In this document: one piece after another, positions 45,573 to 56,180 of the stretch
Layout: each line of letters opens with the position of its first letter
Position numbering within the stretch: the stretch's first letter is position 1
DNA from: Aselliscus stoliczkanus
Lineage: Eukaryota; Chordata; Mammalia; Chiroptera; Hipposideridae
Length of the DNA: 64,000 nt
Assembly: GCA_033961575.1 (NCBI GenBank)
Contig: CM066738.1
Span: 71,719,478-71,783,477 of the forward strand
Direction of reading: 5' to 3'
Program-made: the position numbers and the translations under genes
The notes under the pieces: generated by a model
Databases searched by the model: none
What the model was told of the DNA's origin: nothing
What the model saw: the letters and a program-made list of their open reading frames with translations, nothing else

Positions 45573-46017
45573 GTAATGTGTTTTCATCCTTTCTCCCTTA
45601 TTTATGCTCTGAGTGATACTGTAATGCTATAAGGCTGCAACTTTATACTTCACTTCAGAAGTGATCATAGGTCAAGGTGCTAAAGACTGGTGATGAATTA
45701 AAAAAACAAGCAAACAAAAAAAACCCCAGCTAAATCATTTACCCCAGCAGTCTTTCCAGAATTCCATGGTATCAGGAAATAACACAGTAGCACCTGGAGA
45801 GAAGTGGTTCAGCCTATCTCTGATGGGCAGTTACTCTGAGCTCTATTCTGAGCCCTTCAAAGACTCACTTTGTTACAGTCCTTTAATCTCTATGTCGTAG
45901 GCTCTTCATTTAAATAACCATGAAAATAATGATCCACCTCACATTTATGTTACGAGAATTAGCTAACCAAGACTTGGGTTTTGGATTGTTTTAATGTAGA
46001 TTCAAAAATAGCTTATA

Positions 46018-46100
46018 AGCGCTGGCTTGGGAAGCCAGAGGCCCCAGTTCGGTCCCACATATGAGGGCCAGTGACACTGCCCTCAAAAAAAACCAACAAA
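46018..46100 (+). mobile_element. 5'-truncated short SINE
   Basis: It starts inside the short-SINE consensus at agcgctggcttgggaagccag, lacking the gggccggccgagtgg head and A box. It ends gacactgccctc plus A tail. A perfect 14-bp duplication aaaaatagcttata (46004-46017 and 46101-46114) shows it was inserted in this truncated form. Confidence 0.88.
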
Positions 46101-46324
46101 AAAAATAGCTTATAGACACAGACATAAAATCTGTGCATATTGCTAGGCAATGAAATCTGGCTGTGCCTAAATAAATGCCATGTATTTGTTTCTTTTTCTT
46201 TATACAGTTTTATGTCAACATTTATGTTTAGAGGTCAATAATGTTTCTTTGAATTGATCTCATTTAACATAATTTTATTTCTAGAAAGGGAGGTTTCAGT
46301 AAGTTTCCGTACATACTCTGGAGA

Positions 46325-47577
46325 ATACTCTGGAGAATGTTCATGTCTTCTGCCTATTTTTTAATTGGATTGGTAGTTTTTTTTGGTGTTCAGTTGTGTG
46401 AGTTATTTATAAATTTTGAATATTAGCCCATTATCAAATGTATGATTGGGAAATATTCAGTTGGATGCCTTTTCATTTTGTTGGTGATTTCCTTTGCTGT
46501 GAAAAAACTTTTTGGTTTGATGTAATCCCATTTGTTTATTTTTGTTTTCTTTTGTTTCCCTTGCCTGAGAAGATATATCCCAAAAAGCAAGGTCAGAGTT
46601 TATTGCCTCTGTTTTCTTCTAGCAGTTTTATGGTTTCAGACCTTACATTTAAATCTTTAATCTACTTTGAGTTTTTTCTTGTGTATGGTATAAGAAGGTG
46701 GTCCAGTTTCATTTTCTTACATATGTCTGTCCAGTTTTCTCAACACCATTTATTGAATAGATTATCTTTACCCCATTGTATATTCTTGCCTTCTTTGGCA
46801 TAGATTAAATGACCATATAGGCATGGATTTATTTCTGGGCTTTCTTCCATTTGTCTGTGTTTGTTTTTATGCCAGTACCATGCTGTTTTGATTACTATAG
46901 CCTTGTATTAAAATATGTCATGACTTTTCTGACAACCCAGTAGTATAATTTGATATCAGGTAGCATGATACCATTAATTTTGTTCTTTTTCAAGGTTGTT
47001 GTCACTATTTGGGGTCTTTTATGGTTCCATATACATTTTAAGATTATTTGTTCTAGTTCTGGGAAAAATGCCATTGGTATTTTGATAGGGGTTGCATTCT
47101 GCATAGATTGCTTTGGGTAGTATGGACATTTTAATGATGTTAATTCTTCCTATCCATGAGCATGCATGAATATATTTCTATTTATTTGTTTGTTCTTCAG
47201 TTTCATTCTTTAGTATGTTATAGTTTTCCGAGTACAGGTCTTTTATCTCCTTGGTAAAAGGTTAAATTTATTCCTAGATATTTTATTTTATGGTGATGAA
47301 ATTGTAAGTGGGATTGTTTTCTTAATTTCTCTTTTTGATAGTTTCTTATTGGTGAGATATCCCCCCTGTTTCTCACGTTGGTGTGGGACCAGCCTGTTTC
47401 TTATCTCTGCCCCTCCTACCAGTCTTGGCATAATTCCTTTATACCCTTAATTATAGGTCTTCTGTTCAGCTAGTCCAGATGGTTCTTCAGGTTGATTGTT
47501 CTATAATTCAGTTGTCATTTTAATGTGGTCATTGGGCAAGCACAGTGTTTACTTACTCCACCATCTTAACCAGAACT
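46325..47577 (-). mobile_element. L1-F: internally deleted L1, antisense, abutting exon 7
   Basis: On the minus strand, 46325-47360 corresponds to the middle and 3' part of ORF2, and 47370-47577 to 5'UTR ending in the L1 start motif (ccaccatcttaacc). ORF1 and most of ORF2's first half are missing. The L1 5' end lies about 27 nt before the LAMA3 exon at 47605, so it forms most of the 3' splice-site neighbourhood. Confidence 0.78.
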
Positions 47578-47604
47578 CCACATTTTTAAAATTCTATTTT
47601 TCAG

Positions 47605-47749
47605 GGCCACTTGTGTCTCCCTATCCCCCCAAACTCCTCCAGCAGCATTAATTTTGGATGTCCCAAATGGTGAGTCTCCCTATCTACTACCCCAGGATCC
47701 TTCACCTTCTGCTCATATTGTTACTGGAGTCACTTTGAAGGCACCGCAG
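47605..47749 (+). CDS. LAMA3: LAMA3 exon 7 of window, domain IV
   Basis: 145 nt, phase 2 in and phase 0 out. It encodes ATCVSLSPQTPPAALILDVP, NGESPYLLPQDPSPSAHIV and TGVTLKAPQ. The central proline- and serine-rich part is probably a flexible linker and looks less conserved than the flanks. The acceptor is attctatttttcag, next to the L1-F end; the donor is gtagga. Confidence 0.93.
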
Positions 47750-47781
47750 GTAGGACTCCCAGGAGTATATTGTTTCTACAC

Positions 47782-47970
47782 TAGTGGTTCCCAAAGTGTG
47801 GCCCTGAACCAACAGCACCTGCATCACCTAGGAACTTGTTAGTGATGCATATTTGCAAGCCCCACCCCAGATCTACTGAATCAGAAACTCTGGAGATAGG
47901 ACCCAGGAATCTGTGTTTTAACAAACTCCACAGCAGATTCAGATGCTCTTAAATTTTGAGACCCTCTGCT
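47782..47970. mobile_element. MER20-like nonautonomous hAT element
   Basis: tagtggttcccaaagtgtgg, then cagcacctgcatcacctaggaacttgttag, then ccccaccccagatctactgaatcagaaactctgg, then ttttgagaccctctg. This follows the MER20 pattern, whose ends are inverted copies of cagtggttctcaaa. Confidence 0.75.
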
Positions 47971-48949
47971 CTCAACTGTGGAGTTCAGCATGCAGGCACC
48001 TGATTAATCTTTATGACCACCCCATCCTGATGCTCTCCTTCCCTCCTGCATCTGCATTTGTGTCTACGCAGCATTGGGCAATTTCTCATTACCCTTCATA
48101 TTTTCATGGGCTATTGCCATTTAACATTGTTGAGTTTATTATCTTCCCAAGTTGGAATGTAAGTACTTTTAGAATAGCTGCTGTGGCTAACAAATTTTTT
48201 TGTATCACCAACTTCACCAACACAATGCATTGCAGGAAAAAGATTATCAATAAACATTTATTGATTAATTATCTAAAGCATGAAGATGAAATATAGTAAG
48301 GGAACACTTTTTTTTTTACTGTAAACTATAAAGTCACAAATTAACAGTTGTTCTGATGCTATTATGTCCTTATACTAGAGATGGCTTGTGTCCATTCCCA
48401 TTGAATGGGAAAAGAACAGATCTGAGAGAGAAAATTTAATAAGATCCTGTATGGGAAAGGCAGCCTACAATACTAGAGTAAAATAAATTTTAAAAAGGCT
48501 ATAGAGTTTTAGTCCTGGTTTTGTAGTCGTTAGTGTTTCACCTTCAGCAAGTTACCCACCCTCCCCCAAGTCAGAGTTCTCATCTGAAAGATGAGGATAA
48601 GTTTTTGTTATTGATGTTATTATTCTTGTAGCTTTTTGAGGGTTTGAAAAGACTTATTACTTACATAAGTCTTCTGGGGAGAGCCAGGCTCATACTCAAG
48701 CTTGAACAAAGGAGAGGTATGACTCTGGTTTTCACTGTGGCTGGGTGAGGGGAAGGGAAGAAGGAGGAATCCAAGGAAGGGCTCCCTCTCTCATGGGCTA
48801 GAATTTGTGGAGTTTGAACTTTCCACCTGTCCCAAGGGATGAGCAGCTGGGCTTTCTTATTGGCTGATCAGGTGTCGGGTAAAAGACAATAGGTCTTGGC
48901 AGCCATCAGTAGTCAAACATGAAAAATGGAGTCTGACTCTTTATTACAT

Positions 48950-49275
48950 GGCTATTATAAGAAGTACTTGAATGCTGTGAAGATTCTTGTATAGCCTTTT
49001 GACAAATATGTTATGCATTTCTGTTAGGTACATACCTAGGAGTGTAATTGCTCAGTTATGTGTTCAACTTTGACAAAAACAATCAAACAATTTTCCAAAG
49101 CAATTGTACCAAAATACACTCCCTCAACAATATCATATGGTTGTATCACAGTTGGATTATCCATTCTGCATGTGATAGACATTTGGGTTGTTTCTAGTGT
49201 TGGTAATTATGAATAAAGCTGCTATAAACATTCAAGTGAAGATTTTGACTTCACTTGGGTAAAATCCTAGGTTTT
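48950..49275 (-). mobile_element. Old L1 3' fragment, antisense
   Basis: Contains ggtacatacctaggagtgtaattgct, ttttccaaagcaattgtacc and gacatttgggttgtttctagtgttggtaattatgaataaagctgctataaacattc. This is standard old-L1 3' sequence on the minus strand. The preceding 47971-48949 is intron with a MIR-like stretch near 48520-48610. Confidence 0.7.
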
Positions 49276-49364
49276 TTGGGTTTTAACCTCTAAATATCAT
49301 GTGATTCTAATTATTTATAGCTCTGAAGCTCAAGGGGTTTTACTTTTCTCCTTTTTCCTCCTAG

Positions 49365-49491
49365 AACCAAGTGACACTGAGAGGACTTGTACCACGTCTG
49401 GGCCGATATGTCGTTGTCATCCATTTTTATCAACCAATGCACCCAACATTTCCTGCACAGGTGTCTGTGGATGGAGGGCAGCTGCAGCCTG
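49365..49491 (+). CDS. LAMA3: LAMA3 exon 8 of window, domain IV
   Basis: 127 nt, phase 0 in and phase 1 out. It encodes NQVTLRGLVPRLGRYVVVIH and FYQPMHPTFPAQVSVDGG. The acceptor is ttttcctcctag and the donor gtgagc. The following intron is only 87 nt, the smallest in the window. Confidence 0.95.
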
Positions 49492-49578
49492 GTGAGCTAC
49501 AGAAAGTGGGTCCTGTGGCTACCTGCCTCATTAGGCCTTTCAGTGGTGTGACAGGAATTCCTTGCCCTCTGCCCCCAG

Positions 49579-49718
49579 GTGTCTTCCATGCCTCTTTTTG
49601 CCCCCATGTGTTTGGATGCCAGGACCAAGTGATTGCTGGAGATCAGATTGAGTTTGACATCTCAGAGCCTGAGGTGGCCATGACTGTGAAGATTCCAGAA
49701 GGAAAGTCCTTAGTATTG
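49579..49718 (+). CDS. LAMA3: LAMA3 exon 9 of window, domain IV
   Basis: 140 nt, phase 1 in and phase 0 out. It encodes VFHASFCPHVFGCQDQVIAG, DQIEFDISEPEVAMTVKIP and EGKSLVL. The acceptor is gcccccag and the donor gtgcgt. Reading continues through the 87-nt intron in the genomic frame, so retention would not cause an immediate stop, but the exon boundaries agree with the family. Confidence 0.95.
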
Positions 49719-49892
49719 GTGCGTTCTGCTTGTCCCTCAGCTTGAGCTACACATCGTTGCCTTGGCCACTATGCGTGTCTGTTTGGCTCATGACAATAAT
49801 TCATCCAAGGAATTGGGGTCATATTTATAGAAAAATGTTTGAAATTTACATTTACCTTTTATCAGAAAAAAGTATGTGACAATTAAAATCAA

Positions 49893-49995
49893 TTGGGCCG
49901 GCCGAGTGGTGTGGTGGTTAAGCGCTGGCTTGGGAAGCCAGTGGCCCCGGTTCAGATCCCACATATGAGGGCCAGTGACACTGCCCTCAAAAAAA

Positions 49996-50042
<47 letters not shown>

Positions 50043-50045
50043 AGT
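49893..50045 (+). mobile_element. Short tRNA-derived SINE with (AAAT)n tail
   Basis: gggccggccgagtggtgtggtgg, stem gcgctggcttgggaagccag, ggttcagatcccacatatg and gacactgccctc, then about 14 AAAT units. The duplication ttaaaatcaa flanks it (49883-49892 and 50046-50055). One of the best-preserved copies of the short family. Confidence 0.92.
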
Positions 50046-50189
50046 TTAAAATCAAGTGAAATTGGAATAATAGAGAAATAAATAGGTAGAAAAAGCTCCA
50101 ATGCAAGAAGCTCTGGTGTACTAGTGTCTCACTCTCCATCAGCCCATCCTCAACCCTCACTTAACTGATCTCTGTCTGAAGCATTTTAG

Positions 50190-50335
50190 ACTCCGTTGTT
50201 GTTCTTCTTCTTCCTCTTTCTCTTTCTCTTCCTTCCTTTCTTCTTCTCCTCCTCCTTCTCCTCCTCCTCCTCCTTCTTCTTCTCCTCCTCCTCTTCATCC
50301 TTCCCCTCATCTTCCTCCTCCTTCTGACTTCCATA
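50190..50335. repeat. Polypyrimidine CTT/CTC-rich tract
   Basis: About 145 bp of almost pure C/T with ctt and ctc units. The opposite-strand poly-Arg/Lys open frame is a by-product of the repeat. Confidence 0.9.
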
Positions 50336-50429
50336 GCTACTTTTCTTAGGTTACCTGCCCCCCCCACACACACTTTCTCTAGTGTTTCTTCAGTGATTTC
50401 TCTTTCCCTTTGTCCCCATATATAGGTGT

Positions 50430-50900
50430 AGGGTAGGACCCTGAGCCCACTTGTTCTATCATTTCTCTTCAGGTAACATCCTCTGTTGATTCTAGTCTCT
50501 CCTCTGTGAAAATGACGCCCACATCTGTGAATTGATCGCTGATATTTTCTGAGCTCCAGGCCCAATATAGGACCATCTACAGTGTATCTCTATAGCCAGA
50601 AATCTCACAAGTCCCTCAGACTTAGCCTGTTACCTGCACAGCCTCAGGTGCCCCCTGTTCATTGCCTTGGTTGATAGAATCATGGTCACTTAATGCCTGC
50701 AAAGCCTTCCACAGAGCCAGGTAACTTTGCCCAGGCCCTGTTCTGTGGCCTTCTACTTCCTTGCTTGTGCCTTATTCTCTCTCTGAGAATATCATCTTCC
50801 TAGGGCTAGGGACCTGATTTTATTCATTTCATCTCCCCTGTGCCTAGAACACCACCTGGCACCTGGAGCTTGGCAAATGTTTATTAAATTGAATAACATG
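50430..50900 (+). repeat. L2 LINE 3' region
   Basis: Ends ctagggacctgattttattcatttcatctcccctgtgcctagaacaccacctggcacctggagcttggcaaatgtttattaaattgaataa, a clear L2 3' end. The 5' part is more diverged. Confidence 0.65.
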
Positions 50901-51526
50901 AAACCAATTCAATAAATAAGTCTCTGTAATCTGTAAGTTGGTGAGTGGTTGACAAAGACATTTGAAAATTTTTACAGCATTTGTCAATGGCATAGTTTCA
51001 TTTATACAGATATAGAGAACCCAAAAATGCTTTGAAAAACTGCAACTACAATTATTCATGATAGAGCATCTGGCATGATATAAACTTCAGGGGCAAGCCA
51101 TGGCATGAGTTTCTCCATTGATCCTGTCATTTCAGTTTGCTCACCTCTAAAAATAAAAAACAGCATCCCCTGGATATCCAGGGGCATCCCAGGCATGGAT
51201 CCCCTGGGGCCCTGGCCATCCTAACAGGCCCTTACTCACCTCCTGTCTCTGCCCAGCACTTGAGGCTGCTGCTTCTCTGAACAGACATTCCAAGAACTCT
51301 GCCCAGCACTCATTATCATTTCCTATATAAGATCATAAATTGAGCCTTTAATACTGGCTGAGGGGTTCTTGTAATTCTTTTATTTTTTTTTTCATAAATC
51401 CTGTTTCATTTGGTCTTAGGCTTAATGATACAGAACACTGATCTTAGTAAAGAGAGAGTATAATGAATAGTGGTTGGTATGACTTGTTGTTAGAAATCCA
51501 AAGATATGTTGATGGGTTTCCTTTAG
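50901..51526 (+). other. LAMA3 intron, nothing recognised
   Basis: No exon or clear repeat, except a short tandem-like ctggatatccaggggcatcccaggcatggatcccctgg around 51170-51205. It ends in gggtttcctttag before exon 10. Confidence 0.5.
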
Positions 51527-51642
51527 GTCCGTGTGCTAGTGGTGCCTGCAGAGAATTATGACTACCAAATACATCAGAAAAAATCACTGGACAAGTCATC
51601 TGACTTTATCACCAATTGTGGAGGAAATAGTTTTTATATCAA
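51527..51642 (+). CDS. LAMA3: LAMA3 exon 10 of window, end of domain IV
   Basis: 116 nt, phase 0 in and phase 2 out. It encodes VRVLVVPAENYDYQIHQKKS, LDKSSDFITNCGGNSFYI. The acceptor is gtttcctttag and the donor gtaagt. The Cys before GGNSFY opens the transition towards the LE modules. Confidence 0.95.
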
Positions 51643-52814
51643 GTAAGTATCACTTTGTGGAAAGGTCCTGGAATGCATAAGATTCTCCCATATTCCTGCC
51701 CAGAGCAAGACCCAAGGAAGGACTGACCCTTGGTTCTGTCTTTTCCCTCTCCGTGTGTGCCCAAGGGAGTGGCCATGAGTCCTGGGTCCCGGGAAGGAGG
51801 TGCCCTTCCTCTGCACACACTGTCCTGTGGCAGGCCTCGTCATGCGCTTCGAATGATTCCCATCCTCAGCTGTGATCTCAACAGAGGGTCAGCCTCCAAA
51901 CAGCCTCATAGGCTGCTCAGGGTTTCTCTTCCTCTTTGCTGCTTCTTATTGTCCAGCTCAGATTCCTAAAAGACACCACACAGGGTACCCTTCACTGGGA
52001 GGCATGTCGGCCCAGATTCCCACTCTTCTTTGCCATCTGGCTGAGTGGGGAGTATCACAGCAAGGTAAACCTCCTTGTCCTCTCTCCGTGAGTCCTTGAA
52101 TGCCAAGAGTATAGGGCAACCCTGAGTATGGGCTCCTGTCCTTCTCTTCTGCACACCCACCCTGCTATCTTGTAGGTTTCCTGAGGAGCTCCAGGGGGAC
52201 TGGAAGGCAGAAGCTGCCTGTATAGGGAATATTAAGAGCAAAGGCTCTGATGTCTAACAGCTATGGATTAGAATACCTGCTTGGCCACTCTGTAGCTCTG
52301 CGTTCTTGGGAAGCTGGTTAACTTCTAGGAGCCTCAGTTGCCTTATCTGTAAAATGGGGCTTAGGCCTAATTGGTGGTTGTGAGGTTAAGTAAAATGTAG
52401 GCAAAGCTTCTAGCATGCAACACAACACTCAATAAATGTTGACAATTTACCTCCTCTTCGTTATTATTGTTATTAGTGTGTCATTACACATTTAGATGTA
52501 ATTTTTTTGGTGACTGCCTTATTGAAATATAATCCACATCATACCATTCATCCTACAGGTGAATTTACACCCATTTATTCCAGCCACCAAAAGTTCCCTC
52601 CACCAGTCTGTGATGTGTTTTTAGTGAATGGATAGGGGGAAGGGTGGCTGTCACCAGCTGTGAGATATGGGTGCCCTCCCATATCTTCCCAGACTCCAGA
52701 GCCAGAGTCCCTCCCCAAAGACACAGCTTGGTGGAGCAAGTGAGAAGGGGAAGGTTGGGACCATTTCTGGGCACTCCTCCTGGGATATCACATGAGTTGC
52801 TTTTGTCTCCACAG
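51643..52814 (+). other. LAMA3 intron with MIR (about 52235-52445)
   Basis: The MIR is recognised by aagagcaaaggctctgatgtctaacag, ttcttgggaagctggttaacttctaggagcctcagttgccttatctgtaaaatggg and caacactcaataaatgttga. An old LINE-like phrase (gccttattgaaatataatccacatcataccattcatcc) is at 52515-52560. The rest is unclassified. Confidence 0.65.
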
Positions 52815-53026
52815 CCCCCAGACAGCCTCTGGATTCTGTAAGAACTCTGCCAGGTCCCTGGTGGTTCTTTACCACAAGGGTGCACTGCCCTGTGAGTGCC
52901 ACCCTACTGGAGCTGTTGGCCGTCACTGCAGCCCAGAGGGTGGGCAATGCCTGTGCCAGCCCGGTGTCATTGGGCGGCAGTGTACCCGCTGTCGAACGGG
53001 CTACTATGGATTCCCACACTGCAAGC
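52815..53026 (+). CDS. LAMA3: LAMA3 exon 11 of window, first LE (laminin EGF-like) module
   Basis: 212 nt, phase 2 in and phase 1 out. After NPQTASGFCKNSARSLVVLY and HKGALP comes the LE module start CECHPTGAVGRHCSPEGGQC, then CQPGVIGRQCTRCRTGYYGF and PHCK. LE modules carry eight cysteines in four disulfides, and the cysteine spacing fits. This is the start of domain III (second LE block), forming the rod of the short arm. The donor is gtaagt. Confidence 0.97.
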
Positions 53027-53089
53027 GTAAGTGCACATTCAGGTCATCCAAGGTGTCTCTAGTGCCAGGTGGCTGATGCTCGTCTAGTG

Positions 53090-53255
53090 CAGGACTTCCC
53101 AAATTCACTGTGCTAAAGCCTCATCTGGGGATCTTGTGAAGATGCACGTTCTGATTCAGGAGGCCTGGGCTGTGGCCTGAGAGTCTGTGTGTCTAATAAC
53201 CACTCAGATGATTCCTATGCCACTGGTCCACACTCAGAGTAGCAAGGTTCTAAAA
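53090..53255. mobile_element. hAT-Charlie-like element, diverged
   Basis: gcaggacttcccaaattcactgtgc, ctcatctggggatcttgtgaagatgc, ttctgattcaggaggcctgggctgtggcctgag and ccactcagatgattcctatgccactggtccacactcagagt. This resembles the MER20/Charlie type of short element. The family name is uncertain. Confidence 0.5.
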
Positions 53256-53975
53256 GATAAATATTTGTGTTTTCCAGGCTATATGACCCATGCCTTGACA
53301 AAGCATGTAAGTATAAATAGTCTTAAGCATCAAAATATTGGACAGCTCAATACCCTTCCTAATGGAAGCCTTTTCAGTATTTGCAGCCTAACCAAAACTC
53401 ATTTGAGATTAGAGGAAAGGTGGGGTCATAGGAGCATACTACTCACTGAACAAGAAGCCTGTTTGGACCTTTATCTAAGAACCATTCTGCTGCCTGAGAC
53501 ATAGTACCAGCCCAGGCCATATGGCAAAGTAAGGGGTGCAGGTGTGGTGCAAACAGAGGCCCACATGGAGACCAGCCTTTGCCTAACAAGCACTCTACTG
53601 CTGCGCCGTGGCCTGACCCTGGGCGCAGTGCACTGGGGTGATGTGGATCCACTTCAGGGAGCCTGTGAGGAGTAGAACCCTCTGATGAACGAAGAGGCCT
53701 CGCATTAGAATGGCCCATAACGGCAGCTTGGTGGGCTCCTTTGAGTAGCTATCCTGGAAGAAGTAGGTCCATTTGTGCCTCATTCAGCATTCGTGCACTA
53801 TATCACATGTTAGATCCATGAGCATTTGGTATGGTTGGTCTTGGCCTCCAGAAAGGGCCTTTCAAATCAACCATGGTCAATAATGCCATAATGAAGGAAA
53901 AGCAAGACATTTCTCCCAGACTGGAGGTCAAACAGCATCTAACTGTTACACTGTATCTCTTTATCCCCTGGCAAG

Positions 53976-54183
53976 CATGCAACTGTGGCCGGCGCCTTTG
54001 TGAGGAGATGACTGGGAAGTGCCTCTGCCCTCCGCGCACAGTCAGGCCCCAATGTGAAGTGTGTGAGACACATTCCTTCAGCTTCCACCCCCTGGCTGGC
54101 TGCGAAGGCTGCAACTGCTCCAGGAGCGGCACTGCTGCTGGGGCTGCCACCCTAGAGTGCGACAGGGACCATGGGCAGTGCAG
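53976..54183 (+). CDS. LAMA3: LAMA3 exon 12 of window, LE modules
   Basis: 208 nt, phase 1 in and phase 2 out. It encodes the short cysteine-rich CNCGRRLCEEMTGKCLCPPR, TVRPQCEVCETHSFSFHPLA, GCEGCNCSRSG and ECDRDHGQC. It completes one LE module and begins the next, with a possible N-glycosylation site (Asn-Cys-Ser). The acceptor is ctggcaag and the donor gtgagc. The module continues in an exon beyond the window. Confidence 0.97.
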
Positions 54184-55162
54184 GTGAGCTCAGGTGGATT
54201 CACTTGTTAAGTCCTATTATGGGAGGGAAAGATGTCATCTGCCCACAAACTGGTCATCATTACTTCCCGATTCTTAAGGGTCCAAGGCTTGCACTGTGCT
54301 CACCTCAGGGTGCAGCTCCCCACCCAGAATCGGTTATGTGTGTGGAGCAACTGGACCCCTTAGGTAAACCAGCAGAGCCTGGGTGGACAGATGACTAGTC
54401 ACCTGAAGCCACAAGCTGCCTTGCCCATTCACTCCAGCATCATTCTCAGTGTGTGTCATGATAATTAAGTTGTCAGTTTCTTCTACTGTGTCACTTTGTG
54501 GTGGGTACCTATCCATTTGTATGTAGGGATGGGCTCCACACCTTCATTCTAGGGTTAGCCGGCAGTTTAGTTAAGGATAGTGCATGTCAAAGTCTGAAAT
54601 CCTTAAGCCTGCCTCCCTAACTCAGATGAGCCAGATGGGCCTCCACAGTGGGGGTTGTTTGGGAGTGGGGAGGGAAGCAGGGTAGGGAGATACATGCTAG
54701 AGAGCCTGTCTGAGAGTGGGGCTGCCCCCACAACCACAGAGAGGTCCAATACACAATTGCTAAGAGACGAATGGCAAACATTGGCTCAGACAGATGCAGG
54801 CCAGACTGCATTGAAAACTAGAAGCTGATGTCACATGATTCCAGGTGATCAGCTTGATCTCATCAGAACGGGAGAGTGGATATGGGGAGGAAGAACAGGA
54901 TTCAGTGTCCTAGAAGAAGAGGCTGGAAAGATTTAGATCGGGGGTTATGTGGCAGGAAAGCTGAGCCAGAGCTTCTAGAGTCCAGGTCAGTATGGCAGTG
55001 TGCAGGAAAAAGTACGTGGTTCACCACTCACCCTGCCCTTACTCCCTCTCATACGCACCCACAGGCACATGGATGTGTTGAGGTCTGTGCCTCTGTGATT
55101 TGGGTTTGAGAGATGAAAGGGGCTGCTGCTCGTGGTGGCAGGCATCTTTGACTCCAGCTCAA
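54184..55162 (+). other. LAMA3 intron, nothing recognised
   Basis: Start of the last intron in the window (at least 9.8 kb). No coding continuation of the LE module was found here or further right. Confidence 0.55.
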
Positions 55163-55712
55163 GGGCAGCTGTATTCATTTCCTGTGGCTCCTGAAAAAAT
55201 TACCACAAACTGGGTGGCTTAAAAGAACAGAAAGTTATTCTCTCACAGTTCTAAATGCTGAGTCCAAAATCAAGGTCTTGACTCTTCCATGCTTTCCTAA
55301 AGCTCTAGGAGTGAATCTGTTGCATGTCTTTCTCTTACCTTCTGGTGTTGCCAGCAATCCTTGGAGTTCCTTGGCCTGTAGATGCATCAGTCCAGTATCT
55401 GCCTCTGTCTTTACATGGCATTCTCCTCTCCTATGTGTAAATGTGTCTGTTCCTTACTTATAAGGACACCAGTCATATTGGACATGGGCCCACCTTACTG
55501 CAGTATGACCTCATCTTAACTTCATTATATCTGAAAAGACCCCATTTCATATTCCAATAAAAGCACATTCTCAGGTACTGGAGATTAGAGCTTGAATATA
55601 TCTTTTTTGGGGACAAATTTCTACTCTTCCTTTGCTGAGGAAACCTTTAAGCCATATCTTATTTGTTGCCTGGTGCCTAGCAACTCCTTCATACTACTGG
55701 GAAGGAAGCTGA
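55163..55712 (-). mobile_element. MLT1-type solo LTR (MaLR), left arm of large inverted repeat
   Basis: On the minus strand it reads as a MaLR LTR: tgtccccaaaa, ccagtacctgagaatgtgctttt, aaaagg-tctttt, ttaagatgaggtcat, gtgggcccatgtccaatatgac, ggtgtccttataag, ccttgattttgg, agaactgtgagagaataa, ccacccagtttgtggtaatt and agccacaggaaatgaata. It has no internal retroviral genes. It matches the inverted copy at 58865-59554, including flanking sequence at 55640-55712. Confidence 0.85.
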
Positions 55713-55861
55713 GTGAAAACTTGAGTCATGAAACACTCTAAGTCTTTAAAACCACAAATATGAGTCCTTCCTGTGTCAACTCAGTTGCTCATCTGTTTCA
55801 CACTATGAACATAAACTGAATGTGGTTTGGACAAAGAATTTTGAGGTGATAGCTAGAGTTT

Positions 55862-56049
55862 TATGTTTTTTTCTTAATTTTTTATTAGTTTCAGGTATAC
55901 AAAACTATGTAATAGTTAGACATTTATACTCCGCACAAAGTGATAACACCTCTCCCTCAATCTACAACCCCTCTAACATCACATATAACTGTATAACTGT
56001 TACAATCCCATTGACTCTATTCCCTATGCTGTGCTCCACTTCCCATGAA

Positions 56050-56119
<70 letters not shown>

Positions 56120-56180
56120 GTTGACATTCAGTATTATTCAGTGTCAGGTGCTGTACACCTGAAGCTGAAGCTAGAGGCTA
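55862..56180 (-). mobile_element. L1 3'UTR fragment, antisense, with (TA)n
   Basis: The same 3'UTR as L1-D and L1-G (attagtttcaggtatacaaaac, gcacaaagtgataac, cccatgaatgaatatatat), with a TA run of about 60 nt at 56050-56111, then acattcagtattattcagtg and ctgtacacctgaagctgaagc. 5'-truncated. The target-site duplication is not clear (possibly gctagag). Confidence 0.78.

Larger units (their letters stand above)
20442..54183 (+). other. LAMA3: LAMA3 gene segment: 12 exons of the long (alpha-3B) laminin chain
   Basis: Laminin alpha-3 is a secreted basement-membrane chain that assembles with beta and gamma chains (for example laminin-332) and anchors epithelia through integrins. Only the long alpha-3B transcript would contain these exons; the short alpha-3A form starts further downstream (family knowledge). 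Twelve exons with phase-matched junctions give about 570 codons without a stop. They cover domain IV and then LE cysteine modules. The residues fit alpha-3 better than its paralogue alpha-5, for example CGRRLCEEMTG, RTVRPQCEVCE and THSFSFHP. There is no start or stop codon of the gene in the window. Introns range from 87 nt to about 10.9 kb and hold nearly all the repeats. Confidence 0.95.

Noticed and set aside
49371..49745. Continuous 124-codon frame across LAMA3 exons 8 and 9 as a single exon
   Set aside because: The 87-nt middle part is stop-free but has consensus GT and AG borders, and removing it restores the family sequence.
50161..50565. Poly-arginine 134-codon frame on the minus strand
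   Set aside because: Produced by the CTT/CTC repeat; no coding evidence.
20442..54183. Assignment to LAMA5 instead of LAMA3
   Set aside because: The paralogue shares domain order, but CEEMTG, VRPQCEVCE, THSFSFHP and LPRDYYEA fit alpha-3 better from memory; an alignment would settle it.
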